Assembly (NCBI RefSeq): GCF_030814655.1
Contig: NZ_JAUSVK010000001.1
Location: forward strand, 3,305,501-3,369,500
Direction: 5' to 3'
DNA from: Labrys monachus
GTDB lineage: Bacteria; Pseudomonadota; Alphaproteobacteria; Rhizobiales; Labraceae
Length of the DNA: 64,000 nt
The notes under the pieces were generated by a model, which had not been told where the DNA came from, searched no databases, and saw only the letters and a list, made by a program, of their open reading frames with translations. Positions 45,766-54,660 of this stretch are shown here, piece by piece; the stretch's first letter is position 1; each line of letters opens with the position of its first letter. The position numbers were made by a program, and so were the translations under genes.

Positions 45766-46923
45766 TCAGAAGCACTCGCCCTTGCAGATCTTGATGACTG
45801 AGCTCGGCGGATCCTCCTTGGTCACGTCCTTGAGGGCGCTGAGGAGATCGATCTTCTTCACCCGCAGCGTCGGGACGGAAACATAGGGCGGCACGTCCTT
45901 TCCGAGCAGAGCGAGAGCGGCGGCCTTGGCCTCCGCCACGCCCTGATCGTAGGGGCGCTGGGCGCCGACGGCGAGGAATTCGCCGCGGGCGACGTTCAGA
46001 GCGCTGTCGGCGGCGATGTCGTTGGTGGTGATCACGATGTCGCGGCCGAGCGTCTTCGCGGCGGCGAGCACCTGCTGGGCCGGCGTGTCCCAGGCCACGA
46101 AGATGCCCTTCAGGTCGGGATGGGCGGTCAGCATGGCGGTCGCCACCTCATAGGCCTTTTCGGGCGCGGTGAAGGTGCCGACATCGTCGACCTTGATGTC
46201 CGGATGTTCGGCGAAGGCCTTGAGAGCGCCGACCTTGCGGGCCGCGACGGAGTAGTAATAGTCGTAGACCAGCGTGATGACGCCGACTTCGCCTTTGCCG
46301 CCGATGGCTGAAACCAGCTCCTGCGCGGCGAAATAGGCGTTCTTCTCGTTGTCGGATGCGACCACCGTCACGTAGTCCTTGCCCGGGGCCATGTCGACCG
46401 GGACATTGTCCATGAAGACCAGCTTGATGCCGGCTGCCGCCGCCTTCTTATAGGCCGCCGCCTCCGACTTGGGATCGATCGGGATCGAGAAGATCACGTC
46501 CGGCTTGCGGGCGATCATCTGCTCGAGGTCGCTGATCTGCTGCCCGGGCTGGAACTTGGCGTCGGTGGTGCCGACCACGTCGATGCCGAATTCCTTCAGC
46601 GTGTTGGTGATGCCGGCCACCTGGAGCTGCGGCCACCCCGCATCCATGGTGTGCATGACGAGGCCGGCCGTGAACTTGCCCGCCTTGAGCTTGGCGACGT
46701 CGGCCTCGGAGAATTTGAGGACGTCGGGCGACACCGCCGGCGGTCCCTTCGGATACCCCGGGACCGGCTGGCCGGTCGGCGAGAGCGGCAGCGGCTCCAG
46801 CAGCGCCTTGGCTTCCGGCGGAATGTTGTTCGGCCAGCTGTAGTCGGCGGCGCCGGCCGAAGCGAGCGCCGTACCGGCCATCGAGAGGGTGAGCGCGGCC
46901 GCCCATAATGCCTTGTGCTTCAT
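45766..46923 (-). CDS. Sugar ABC transporter substrate-binding protein
   Basis: 385 residues. Signal peptide 1 to about 25 (LWAAALTLSMAGTALASAGA), then a periplasmic-binding-protein type 1 fold with LVMHTMDAGWPQLQVAGI, IARKPDVIFSIPIDP and TNDIAADSALNVARGEFLAVG. Two Cys near the C-terminus (KICKGECF) may form a disulfide. The Pro-rich insertion after the signal peptide (35-65) is unusual for RbsB. The ligand is unknown; context suggests a C4 sugar acid or its precursor. Confidence 0.9.
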   Translation of the reverse strand: MKHKALWAAALTLSMAGTALASAGAADYSWPNNIPPEAKALLEPLPLSPTGQPVPGYPKGPPAVSPDVLKFSEADVAKLKAGKFTAGLVMHTMDAGWPQLQVAGITNTLKEFGIDVVGTTDAKFQPGQQISDLEQMIARKPDVIFSIPIDPKSEAAAYKKAAAAGIKLVFMDNVPVDMAPGKDYVTVVASDNEKNAYFAAQELVSAIGGKGEVGVITLVYDYYYSVAARKVGALKAFAEHPDIKVDDVGTFTAPEKAYEVATAMLTAHPDLKGIFVAWDTPAQQVLAAAKTLGRDIVITTNDIAADSALNVARGEFLAVGAQRPYDQGVAEAKAAALALLGKDVPPYVSVPTLRVKKIDLLSALKDVTKEDPPSSVIKICKGECF

Positions 46924-47004
46924 GATCTTCCTCCAAACAGAATGAAAGGACGCCTTTGCAGCGTCTCGTCTTCCCGCCCGGCAACCGGCCGGCGCGGGTG
47001 CCCC

Positions 47005-48495
47005 TCAGCGCCCGTAGGGCATCAGGGCGGCCGTGGCTGCGCCCGAATAGTTCACGTATACGGTCTTCTTGCGCAGGTAGCTTTCGAGCCCGTGGATGCC
47101 GTCGTCGCCGCCGAGCCCGCTTTCGCGGAAGCCGACATGGAAGCCCTGCAGCATCTCGGGGCCGATGCGGTTGACGTAGATCTCACCGAAGGAGACTTCG
47201 TTCACCGCGTTCATCACGCGGCTGAGGTCGTTGGTGAAGAGATAGGCGGAAAGGCCGTAATGGCTGGAATTGGCGATGGAAACCGCCTCCTCGAAGTCGT
47301 CGAACGGCATGATCGGCACCACCGGTCCGAAGATCTCCCGGGTCATGATCGGCATGTCCCGCGTGACGCCGGTCAGAACCGTGGGGTTCAGCCAATAGCC
47401 GCCTTCGATCGGAGCCCGCTCGGGGCGCCCGCCGGCAAGGGCGAGCTGCGCGCCGCCGGCAACCGCCTCGGCTAGGATCTTCTCGACCTTTTCGAGCTCC
47501 TCGCGGCTGACCTTGGGCCCGATGTCGGTCGTCGCCAGCATGGGATCGCCGACCACGAGCGATTTCGAGAAGGCGACGAAGCGCTCGACGAACTGGTCGT
47601 AGATCGAACGGTGCACCAGCGTGCGCTCGTTGCAGATGCAGACCTGTCCGCAATTCATGTAGCGCGAGGTTGCGGCCGAGCGCACGGCGAGGTCGATATC
47701 CGCATCGCCCATCACGATGAAGGGCGCCTTGCCGCCGAGTTCGAGCGAGACGGCCGTGAGGTTGCGCGACGCGTTGGCCATGATGCGCTTGCCGGTCGGC
47801 ACGCTGCCGGTCATGGTGATCAGGTCGATGCCCGGCTCGGTGCACAGGACCTCGCCGATCGTCTCGCCGCGGCCGGTGACGACGTTGACGACGCCGGCCG
47901 GCACGCCCGCCTCGTCGAAGATCCGCGCCATTTCGAGGGCGGAGAGCGGCGTATCCTCATGCGGCTTCAGGATGATGGTGTCGCCCGCGATCATCGCCGG
48001 CGCCACCTTGCGGCTGACGAGCGCGCTCGGATAGTTCCAGGGGATGATGGCGGCGACGACGCCGACCGGCACGCGCTGGATCCACACCTGCTCGCCGGCA
48101 AAATCCGACGGCAGGATCTCGCCCTGGATGCGGCGGGCGAATTCGGCGTAATAATCGAAGAATTCGGCGGTGCCGCCGACTTCGCCAACCGCCTCGTTGA
48201 TCGGCTTGCCCTGCTCGCGGACGATGATCTCGGCGAGGCGGCGGGCATCGCGGCGCACCAGGCCGGCGATCCGCTTCATGATGCCGGCACGTTCCAGCGG
48301 CGCCTTCAGGCCCCACGCCTTCTGCGCCTTGCGCGCGGCTGCGATGGCCTCACGCGCCTGGTCGGCGCTCGCCTCGGGAACATCGACGAAAGGCTTGCCG
48401 TCGGAAGGATTGACGACGGCGCGCGTGCCGGCGTCGCCGGCCACGAATTTCCCGTCGATCAGCATGCGATAATGGCCTTCTGCTGACGCTGCCAT
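47005..48495 (-). CDS. Aldehyde dehydrogenase (AldA-like)
   Basis: 496 residues of the NAD-dependent ALDH superfamily. Catalytic Cys286 (NCGQVCICNE) and Glu252 (SLELGGKAPF) are present, with IPWNYP and GSVPTGKRIM of the cofactor fold. It resembles lactaldehyde/glycolaldehyde dehydrogenase. In this neighbourhood it could oxidise a C4 aldose or a C2/C3 aldehyde to the acid handled by the kinase and PdxA2 enzyme. The ATG at 48495 has GGTGGAA upstream. Confidence 0.9.
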   Translation of the reverse strand: MAASAEGHYRMLIDGKFVAGDAGTRAVVNPSDGKPFVDVPEASADQAREAIAAARKAQKAWGLKAPLERAGIMKRIAGLVRRDARRLAEIIVREQGKPINEAVGEVGGTAEFFDYYAEFARRIQGEILPSDFAGEQVWIQRVPVGVVAAIIPWNYPSALVSRKVAPAMIAGDTIILKPHEDTPLSALEMARIFDEAGVPAGVVNVVTGRGETIGEVLCTEPGIDLITMTGSVPTGKRIMANASRNLTAVSLELGGKAPFIVMGDADIDLAVRSAATSRYMNCGQVCICNERTLVHRSIYDQFVERFVAFSKSLVVGDPMLATTDIGPKVSREELEKVEKILAEAVAGGAQLALAGGRPERAPIEGGYWLNPTVLTGVTRDMPIMTREIFGPVVPIMPFDDFEEAVSIANSSHYGLSAYLFTNDLSRVMNAVNEVSFGEIYVNRIGPEMLQGFHVGFRESGLGGDDGIHGLESYLRKKTVYVNYSGAATAALMPYGR

Positions 48496-48555
48496 GGCGT
48501 TCCACCTTTTGCTTTGTTGTCGGACGGGCGAGGCCACGCGGCCTCGCCGCGAAAA

Positions 48556-49584
48556 TCATGCCGTCCTGGCGGCCGCCAGCTGCAGGGCGAAGTCGATCGC
48601 CTCGATGAGGCTGTCCTCGTTGGCGATGCCCTTGCCGGCGATGTCGAAGGCGGTGCCGTGGTCGACGGAGGTGCGAATGATCGGCAGGCCGAGCGTGACG
48701 TTGACGCCCGACAGCGCCTTCCACTCGCCGGTGACCGGATCGACGTTGAAGCCGAGCAGCTTGACCGGGACATGGCCCTGGTCGTGGTACATCGCCACCA
48801 CCGCGTCATATTGGCGGGCGCGCAGCTTCACGAAGACGGTATCCCCCGGCACGGGCCCGTAGACGTCGAAATCGGCGGAAGCATAGGAGGCGACCACGGG
48901 CGTGGTGACGTCGATATCCTCGCGCCCGAAAATGCCGCCTTCGCCCGCATGCGGGTTGAGCGCGGCGATCGCAAGGCGCGGCCGCGCGATGCCGAGGCTG
49001 CGCAGCGCCTCGACCGTGAGCTGGATGACGCGGCGCAGCCGCGGCTCCGTCAGCTTCGAGGGAACCTGGGCGAGCGCGACATGGGTCGAGACATGGCTGA
49101 CGCGAAAATCGCCATGGGCGAGCATCATCACCGAATCGCGCGCACCCGTCAGGTCCGCCAGCATGTCGGTGTGACCCGAATAGGCGTAGCCGGCGAGATT
49201 GAGGGCCTCCTTGTTGAGCGGCGCGGTGACGATGCCGGCGACGGCACCCGTCTTGGCGAGGCCGACGGCCTTCTCGATGGCGAGATAAGCGAGGCGCCCG
49301 CCTTCGGCCGACATCACGCCGGTGCGGATCGGCTCGCGTTCCGGCCCGGCTTCGAGGATGGCGAGGGGCGGATAGGAGAAATTGGCGGCGCCGGAGGCGA
49401 TCTCCTCCGGAATCGGTCCGCTAATTCCCTCGACCGCGCGCATCGCGGCGACGCTGCCCACGATCAGCAGCGAGAGCGAGCCGGATTCGAGCCGCGGGCG
49501 CAGCCTGGCGCACGCCTTCGCGATAATCTCGGGACCGATTCCCGCCGGATCTCCCATGGTAACCGCAAGCCGCGTACCATTCAT
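48556..49584 (-). CDS. PdxA family dehydrogenase, probably D-threonate/D-erythronate 4-phosphate dehydrogenase (PdxA2)
   Basis: 342 residues. TMGDPAGIGPEIIAKA (about 8-23) is the family N-terminus, with metal-binding His in YSGHTDMLADLT, MLAHGDFRVSHVSTH and MYHDQGHVP. Authentic PdxA makes pyridoxal phosphate precursor, but this gene lies beside a DUF1537 kinase, the arrangement of the PdxA2 enzymes that oxidise and decarboxylate four-carbon acid phosphates to DHAP. The assignment to PdxA2 is from context. The start is ATG 49584 (NGTRLAVTMGD). Confidence 0.88.
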   Translation of the reverse strand: MNGTRLAVTMGDPAGIGPEIIAKACARLRPRLESGSLSLLIVGSVAAMRAVEGISGPIPEEIASGAANFSYPPLAILEAGPEREPIRTGVMSAEGGRLAYLAIEKAVGLAKTGAVAGIVTAPLNKEALNLAGYAYSGHTDMLADLTGARDSVMMLAHGDFRVSHVSTHVALAQVPSKLTEPRLRRVIQLTVEALRSLGIARPRLAIAALNPHAGEGGIFGREDIDVTTPVVASYASADFDVYGPVPGDTVFVKLRARQYDAVVAMYHDQGHVPVKLLGFNVDPVTGEWKALSGVNVTLGLPIIRTSVDHGTAFDIAGKGIANEDSLIEAIDFALQLAAARTA

Positions 49585-49720
49585 TGACTGCCATCCTCGC
49601 TGATCAATTCGAACCAATATCTATCTGTTTGCGTCATGCGCGCGCAAGAGAATTCTTGGACGACGCGCAGGATTGCTCATTTGCCGGCCGAAGGCCGTCT
49701 CCGCGCAGCCGCGATGGCGC

Positions 49721-50821
49721 TCAAACCGCGCCGGCCAGCCCTTCGGAATCGCCGCCGCAGAGCCTGACGAAGAGGCCGGCATCGCCGAAGGCGCCGGATT
49801 TCGAGATCGTGGCGACACCGTCGAAGCGGCCGCCGCCGATGCGCGAAAGCGGCAGGCCCGGCTCGATGGCGGATTCGACCACGAGCCGTTCGGCCCGGAG
49901 GCTGTCGCATACCGCCCTCAGCGTCTCGCCACCCGTGACCAGGAGCATCCCGGGCGCGGGCAATCCGTCGAGAAGCGCGGCGAAGACCCGGTCGATATGG
50001 CGCGCGACGGCATGCCGTTCCCCCGCCGCCGCGACGCTGACGACGGACGGCGCTCCCTGACCCGTCCGCTGCAGCAGCCGCGCGGCTGCCGCGCCGACAT
50101 CCTCGCCGACGACGATATGGCCGTCGGGATGCCGCGCCGCGAAGGCGCTGACCTGCGCTGCCGTCACCGCGTTGTCGGTCCCGACGAGGCCGAGGAACGG
50201 GCCTCCCGCCGCCACGGCGGCGGAAGGCTGCAGGCCGAGCGATGCGGCGAGCGCAGATGCGAGGCCGCCGGTGCCGATCCACAGCGTCCGGCCGCCGGCC
50301 ACGCCGACATCCTCGACGATGCGGCCGAGATCCGCGTCGGTCTCGGCGTCGTAGACGGTGATGCCGCCGGCAGGCGCCTCGCCGGGCCGGGCGAGAGCGA
50401 GGCGATGGCGGGCGCCGAGCGCGGCGGCGAGATCCGGGCCGACGATGGCATCGGGGCCGAGCCGCCATTGCCGGCCGGCGCGCGTCACGCGGCCGTGGAA
50501 CGGAAAGGCCGGCGCGATGACGACGCGGTCATAGGCCTGGCCGGCCATGCAGGCCTCGATCTCGGCGGCGACATGGCCGCGCAGGAGGCTGTCGATCTTC
50601 TTGAAATGCATCTCGCCGGCGGCGAGCCAGGGCGCGAACGCGGCATGGCGGGAAACCGCCTCGGCCTCGGAGATTTCCCGCGTCGCGACATCGACGGCGC
50701 CCGCCTGAGCGGGGCGTGCGTCGAGGCGCCAGGTCACGTCGATGCCCTGCCCCGGCGATGCGAAGGCGACGGCACTGTCGAGGGCGCCGGTCAGGTCGTC
50801 GGCGAGAATACGGATATTCAT
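49721..50821 (-). CDS. Four-carbon acid sugar kinase (DUF1537, DtnK/OtnK-like)
   Basis: 366 residues. N-terminal NIRILADDLTGALDSAVAF has the ADDLTGA motif of the substrate domain; the C-terminal nucleotide-binding domain shows LVTGGETLRAV and ATISKSGAFGD. Members phosphorylate D-threonate, L-threonate or D-erythronate at O4. It is somewhat shorter than the ~420 residues common in the family, but both domains are complete. It starts 4 bp after the DeoR regulator stop, and pdxA2 follows. Confidence 0.9.
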   Translation of the reverse strand: MNIRILADDLTGALDSAVAFASPGQGIDVTWRLDARPAQAGAVDVATREISEAEAVSRHAAFAPWLAAGEMHFKKIDSLLRGHVAAEIEACMAGQAYDRVVIAPAFPFHGRVTRAGRQWRLGPDAIVGPDLAAALGARHRLALARPGEAPAGGITVYDAETDADLGRIVEDVGVAGGRTLWIGTGGLASALAASLGLQPSAAVAAGGPFLGLVGTDNAVTAAQVSAFAARHPDGHIVVGEDVGAAAARLLQRTGQGAPSVVSVAAAGERHAVARHIDRVFAALLDGLPAPGMLLVTGGETLRAVCDSLRAERLVVESAIEPGLPLSRIGGGRFDGVATISKSGAFGDAGLFVRLCGGDSEGLAGAV

Positions 50822-50825
50822 GGCG

Positions 50826-51719
50826 TCATGAACGGCTGGAGGCGGCATTCCGGACGACCTTCACCACCCGCACCGCCACGTCCGACGATTGCAGGCTGGT
50901 GAGCTGGGCCGGATCGATGCCGTCATCGGTGATGATCTCGTCGATCTCCGAGAGGTCGCAGATCGTGCAGAAATTCGGCGTGGTGAATTTCGAATTGTCG
51001 GCGAGCACGACGACGCGGCGGGCGGCCTTGATCATCGCCTGCTTCATCGCCGCGACCTCGAGCGAGGTTTCCGTCAGGCGCCCGCCAGTGATGGCATGCG
51101 TGCCGATGATGGCGACGTCGGCATAGATGGTGCGCAGGAAATTCTCGCCCGGGTGGCCCGCGAGGGTCAGCGATCCCGGCTTGCAGGTGCCGCCCATGAC
51201 GACAAGCCGGACTTCCGGCACGCCGGCGAGCACCTGCGCCACCGCCAGGCTGTTGGTGACGGCGGTGAGACGGATCGGCGCGGCCGCGATGGCGCGGGCC
51301 ACCTCCAGCACCGTCGTGCTGGCGTCGAAGATCACACTCTGCCCCGCCCGCAATTCGGAGGCCATGGCGGCCCCGATCGCTTCCTTCTCCGCCCGGGAGA
51401 AATGGGCCGCGGTGGCCAGATCCGGCTCGAAAGTGGCGAGCTCGGTGCGCTGGAGCATCGCGCCGCCATGCGTGCGCCCGAGGGCGCCCTGCTGCTCGAG
51501 ATATTCGAGGTCGCGGCGGATGGTGGAGGGCGAGGCGCCGATGACGTCGATCAGTTCCTGCACGCCGACGGCCCCTTCCCGCTTCAGGCATTCGAGAATG
51601 AGGGCCCGCCGCTTGGCCGGGATCAGTTCGACACGCCCCCGCCCGCCCTCTTCGTCCCTCGTTGCCGGGACGGCGTCCCCCCTGTCTTCGGAAGACGATT
51701 TCCTGGGAAGCCTGGCCAA
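50826..51719 (-). CDS. DeoR family transcriptional regulator
   Basis: 297 residues. A DeoR winged helix (about 33-88, VGVQELIDVIGASPSTIRRDL) follows a 30-residue charged tail; the C-terminal sensor domain has IFDASTTVLEVARAI and the conserved VVVLADNSKF segment. It binds phosphorylated sugars in this family. The start is a TTG at 51719 with GAGGAGG 7 nt upstream. It heads the minus-strand operon and is divergent from a second ABC importer, so it likely controls both through direct repeats in the spacer. Confidence 0.9.
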   Translation of the reverse strand: MARLPRKSSSEDRGDAVPATRDEEGGRGRVELIPAKRRALILECLKREGAVGVQELIDVIGASPSTIRRDLEYLEQQGALGRTHGGAMLQRTELATFEPDLATAAHFSRAEKEAIGAAMASELRAGQSVIFDASTTVLEVARAIAAAPIRLTAVTNSLAVAQVLAGVPEVRLVVMGGTCKPGSLTLAGHPGENFLRTIYADVAIIGTHAITGGRLTETSLEVAAMKQAMIKAARRVVVLADNSKFTTPNFCTICDLSEIDEIITDDGIDPAQLTSLQSSDVAVRVVKVVRNAASSRS

Positions 51720-51870
51720 ATCGCTACCTCCTCAAAAGCCGGCAGCACGCCTGCATCCGGCCGCGCGATCATGAACTCGCTCAGGCGATACCATAATCGC
51801 CCGTGCGACCCCACAGCTTTTCACCCATTTTCGAAACGCACCAAAACCCCGTGACATGACAAGAATTATT

Positions 51871-51900
51871 TTGACGTATTTTGAACGAGCATGATATTCA
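51871..51900 (+). promoter_or_regulatory. Sigma-70 promoter of the plus-strand ABC operon
   Basis: TTGACG (51871-51876), 18 bp, TATTCA (51895-51900). Predicted start near 51907. Direct repeats lie just downstream. Confidence 0.5.
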
Positions 51901-51916
51901 AATATGGTCAACGCCC

Positions 51917-51960
51917 GTCAAAGAGAAGCGGGAGGCGCGCGTTCTCGTCAAAGATAAGCG
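51917..51960 (+). promoter_or_regulatory. Candidate operator: two 14-bp direct repeats exactly 30 bp apart
   Basis: GTCAAAGAGAAGCG (51917-51930) and GTCAAAGATAAGCG (51947-51960) differ at one base. They begin about 10 bp after the predicted start of transcription, in a position to block it. The adjacent DeoR-family gene is the natural candidate regulator. Confidence 0.55.
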
Positions 51961-52015
51961 AAGGTGAGACGAATCTGCCGCACAGGTCGCCCTTTGCGAA
52001 GCGATCGGAGGAACA

Positions 52016-53083
52016 ATGTCTTTCTTGTCGAAGCTGAAGACGGTGGCTGCCGGCATCGCCGTGGCGGCCATGGTCTCCACGGCGGCCGCGGCCGCCGACC
52101 AGCCCACCGTCGGCGTCGTGGTGCCGACCCTGGATGCCCAGTTCTGGAACAGCTATGTCGATTTCATGAAGAAGGGCGCCGGTGAACTCGGCGTCAATCT
52201 CGTCGTGCTCAATGCCGACAACAAGCCGGACCAGATGGTGAAGTCGCTCGAGGATCTCGTCGCCCAGAAGGTCGACGGCATCATCTTCACGCCCTATTGG
52301 GCGACGGCCGCGCGCGGGCTCACCCTCGCCAAGGAAGCCGACATCCCGGTGATCCTCACCGACAGCTATCCGGACTTCTCGCCGCAGAGCTCGCGCTTTC
52401 CGAACTATCTCGCCTTCATCGGCCCGAGCGACGAGGATGCCGGCTACCAGATGGCAGAGGCCCTCTTCGCCAAGATCAAGCCGGGAGCGGACGGCAAGAA
52501 GGTGATCGGCGTCGTCAACGGCACGGCGGGGACCTCGGTGGCGATCGATCGCCGCAAGGGCCTCGAAAAGGCGCTGAAGGAATCGCCCGACGTGCGCGTC
52601 GCCGGCGAGGTCGACGGCAATTTCGTGCGCGACACTTCGCAGACCGCATTCGAATCGCTCTACCAGGGCAATCCCGACATCACCGGCGTGTGGGCGGCCA
52701 ATGGCGGCACTGCCACCGGCGTCCTGGCTGCGATCAAGAATCGCGGCAAGGTCCCCGGCAAGGACGTCGTCGTCGTCGGCATGGATCTCAACCCCGAGAA
52801 TGTCGAGGCCGTGAAGTCGGGCGACCTCCTGTTCGACATCGGCGGCCACTGGCTGCAGGGCGGCTTCGCGCTGGTGATGATGTACGATGCCATCAAGGGC
52901 ATCCCGGTTCCGGCCGATGCCGACAACGTCAAGCTGAAGCTGCTGCCGCTCACGCAGGACCGGGTCGCCGAGTTCCAGAAGGACTTCCCCGGCGGGGTGC
53001 CGCCCTATGACTTCAAGCAGCATTCGCGCTTCTACAACAAGGAGGCCAAGCCCGCCTTCTTCGAGATGCATTACGCGAACTGA
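52016..53083 (+). CDS. Sugar ABC transporter substrate-binding protein
   Basis: 355 residues. Signal peptide 1 to about 26 (VAAGIAVAAMVSTAAAAA), then a RbsB-like fold beginning TVGVVVPTLDAQFWNSYVDF with LVAQKVDGIIFTPY and VWAANGGTATGVLAAIK. GGAGG lies 5 nt before the ATG. It opens a plus-strand binding protein-ATPase-permease operon divergent from the DeoR gene. Ligand unknown. Confidence 0.92.
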   Translation: MSFLSKLKTVAAGIAVAAMVSTAAAAADQPTVGVVVPTLDAQFWNSYVDFMKKGAGELGVNLVVLNADNKPDQMVKSLEDLVAQKVDGIIFTPYWATAARGLTLAKEADIPVILTDSYPDFSPQSSRFPNYLAFIGPSDEDAGYQMAEALFAKIKPGADGKKVIGVVNGTAGTSVAIDRRKGLEKALKESPDVRVAGEVDGNFVRDTSQTAFESLYQGNPDITGVWAANGGTATGVLAAIKNRGKVPGKDVVVVGMDLNPENVEAVKSGDLLFDIGGHWLQGGFALVMMYDAIKGIPVPADADNVKLKLLPLTQDRVAEFQKDFPGGVPPYDFKQHSRFYNKEAKPAFFEMHYAN

Positions 53084-53092
53084 CACGCCCCC

Positions 53093-53129
53093 GCAGCGCA
53101 TCCTTCGGCCGCCGGCCGGGATGCGCTGC
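53093..53129 (+). other. 11-bp stem-loop after the binding-protein gene
   Basis: GCAGCGCATCC (53093-53103) pairs with GGATGCGCTGC (53119-53129). No U tract follows. It sits in the gap before the ATPase gene, matching the stem-loop at 45730-45757 in the other importer. Confidence 0.55.
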
Positions 53130-53159
53130 CTTCCCCTCTTCGATCGCGGAGGCTGTTCC

Positions 53160-54650
53160 ATGACCCTGGTCGCCAGCCATATGAGCAAGAGCTTCGGCCG
53201 GACACGGGCCGTCGACGGGGTTTCCGTGACGCTCAGTCCCGGTGCCGTCCACGCCGTGGTCGGCGAGAACGGGGCAGGAAAATCGACCCTGCTGCGCATG
53301 CTCGGCGGCGCAGCGCGGGCCGACGGCGGCACCATGAGCCTCGACGGCGTCGCCTATGCTCCGGCCGGCACGGCCGAGGCCTCGGCCCGCGGCGTCGCCC
53401 TCGTCTTTCAGGAAATCACCGTCAACCGCTCGCTGACCATCGCCGAGAACATCTTCATCGACCGCCTGCGCAGCTTTGCCGGCCCGCTCGGCTTCATCGC
53501 CCGGCGGCGCATGCGGGACGCGGCTCAGGCGATCCTCGACCGGCTCGGGGTGAGGATCTCGGTTTCCGCCGACATCGAGCGCCTCAATCTGGGCGAATGG
53601 AAATGCATCGAGATCGCCCGGGCCCTGTCCACCAGCCCCAAGGTCCTCCTCCTCGACGAATCCACGGCCTATCTCGACCATATCGAGGTCGAGTCCGTCC
53701 TCGCCGCCATGCGGCAGCTGAAGACGGAGGGCATGACCATCGCCTTCGTCTCGCACCATCTCGATGAGGTCCGCGCCGTCGCCGACGAGCTCACCATCCT
53801 CAAGGACGGCCACGGTGCCGGGACCTTCCGCGCCGACGAGATCGAACCCGACGAGATCCACCGCCGCATGGTCGGACGCGACCTCTCGCAGGGCATCTAT
53901 CCGGAACGGCCGGCCAGGGCCACCGGCGACGCGCCGCCGCTCGTCTTCGAGGCGACCGACGTCGCCGCCGGACGCGACCTCGGCGGCGTGAGCCTCGATG
54001 TCCGGGCCGGCGAGATCGTCGGCCTCGCCGGGCTGAAGGGGGCCGGGGCCGACGGCCTCTTCGCGGCGATCGCCGGCGACCAGCAGGTCCGCCGCGGGAC
54101 CATGCGCCTCGGCGGCAACGCCTATGCGCCGGCCGATCCCGGCGCGGCGTGGAGCCTCGGCGTCGCTCATCTGCCGGGCGATCGCGGCAATGAAGGCCTG
54201 ATCGCCGATTTCAGCGTGCTCGACAATCTCGTGATGGCGCGCCCGCCCCGCCGCGGCCCGTTGTTCAACCGCCGGGCTGCCGCATCGATCGCACGGGATC
54301 TCGTGGCGAGGATCGGCATCAAGACGGCGAGCATCGATGCGCCCTGCACCTCGCTCTCCGGGGGCAACCTGCAGAAAGTGGTGATCGGCAAATGCCTCGC
54401 CACCGGCCCCCGTCTGCTGCTGCTCAACAATCCGACGCGCGGCGTCGACGTCGGCGCGCGCATGGAGATCTATCGTGTCATCCGGCAGAAGGCGGCGGAA
54501 GGCCTCGCCATCATCCTCTCCTCGGAGGACATGCCGGAACTGATCGGCCTTGCCGACCGCCTGCTGGTGCTGCGCCAGGGCCGAATCGCCCATTCCTTCA
54601 ACGCGACCGCCGATCTCGCCGAGCACGAAATCGTCCGGCACATGACCTGA
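53160..54650 (+). CDS. Ribose-type ABC transporter ATPase (two fused domains)
   Basis: 496 residues. Walker A GENGAGKST at 35-43, Walker B LLLDESTAYLD; domain 2 has the degenerate GLAGLKGAGADGLFAAI and the signature LSGGNLQKV. Domain 1 lacks a clean LSGGQ (LNLGEWKCIEI at that site), an unusual change for a CUT2 ATPase. The ATG at 53160 starts TLVASHMSKSFGRT. Ten bp separate it from the permease gene. Confidence 0.9.
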   Translation: MTLVASHMSKSFGRTRAVDGVSVTLSPGAVHAVVGENGAGKSTLLRMLGGAARADGGTMSLDGVAYAPAGTAEASARGVALVFQEITVNRSLTIAENIFIDRLRSFAGPLGFIARRRMRDAAQAILDRLGVRISVSADIERLNLGEWKCIEIARALSTSPKVLLLDESTAYLDHIEVESVLAAMRQLKTEGMTIAFVSHHLDEVRAVADELTILKDGHGAGTFRADEIEPDEIHRRMVGRDLSQGIYPERPARATGDAPPLVFEATDVAAGRDLGGVSLDVRAGEIVGLAGLKGAGADGLFAAIAGDQQVRRGTMRLGGNAYAPADPGAAWSLGVAHLPGDRGNEGLIADFSVLDNLVMARPPRRGPLFNRRAAASIARDLVARIGIKTASIDAPCTSLSGGNLQKVVIGKCLATGPRLLLLNNPTRGVDVGARMEIYRVIRQKAAEGLAIILSSEDMPELIGLADRLLVLRQGRIAHSFNATADLAEHEIVRHMT

Positions 54651-54660
54651 GACGGGGACA

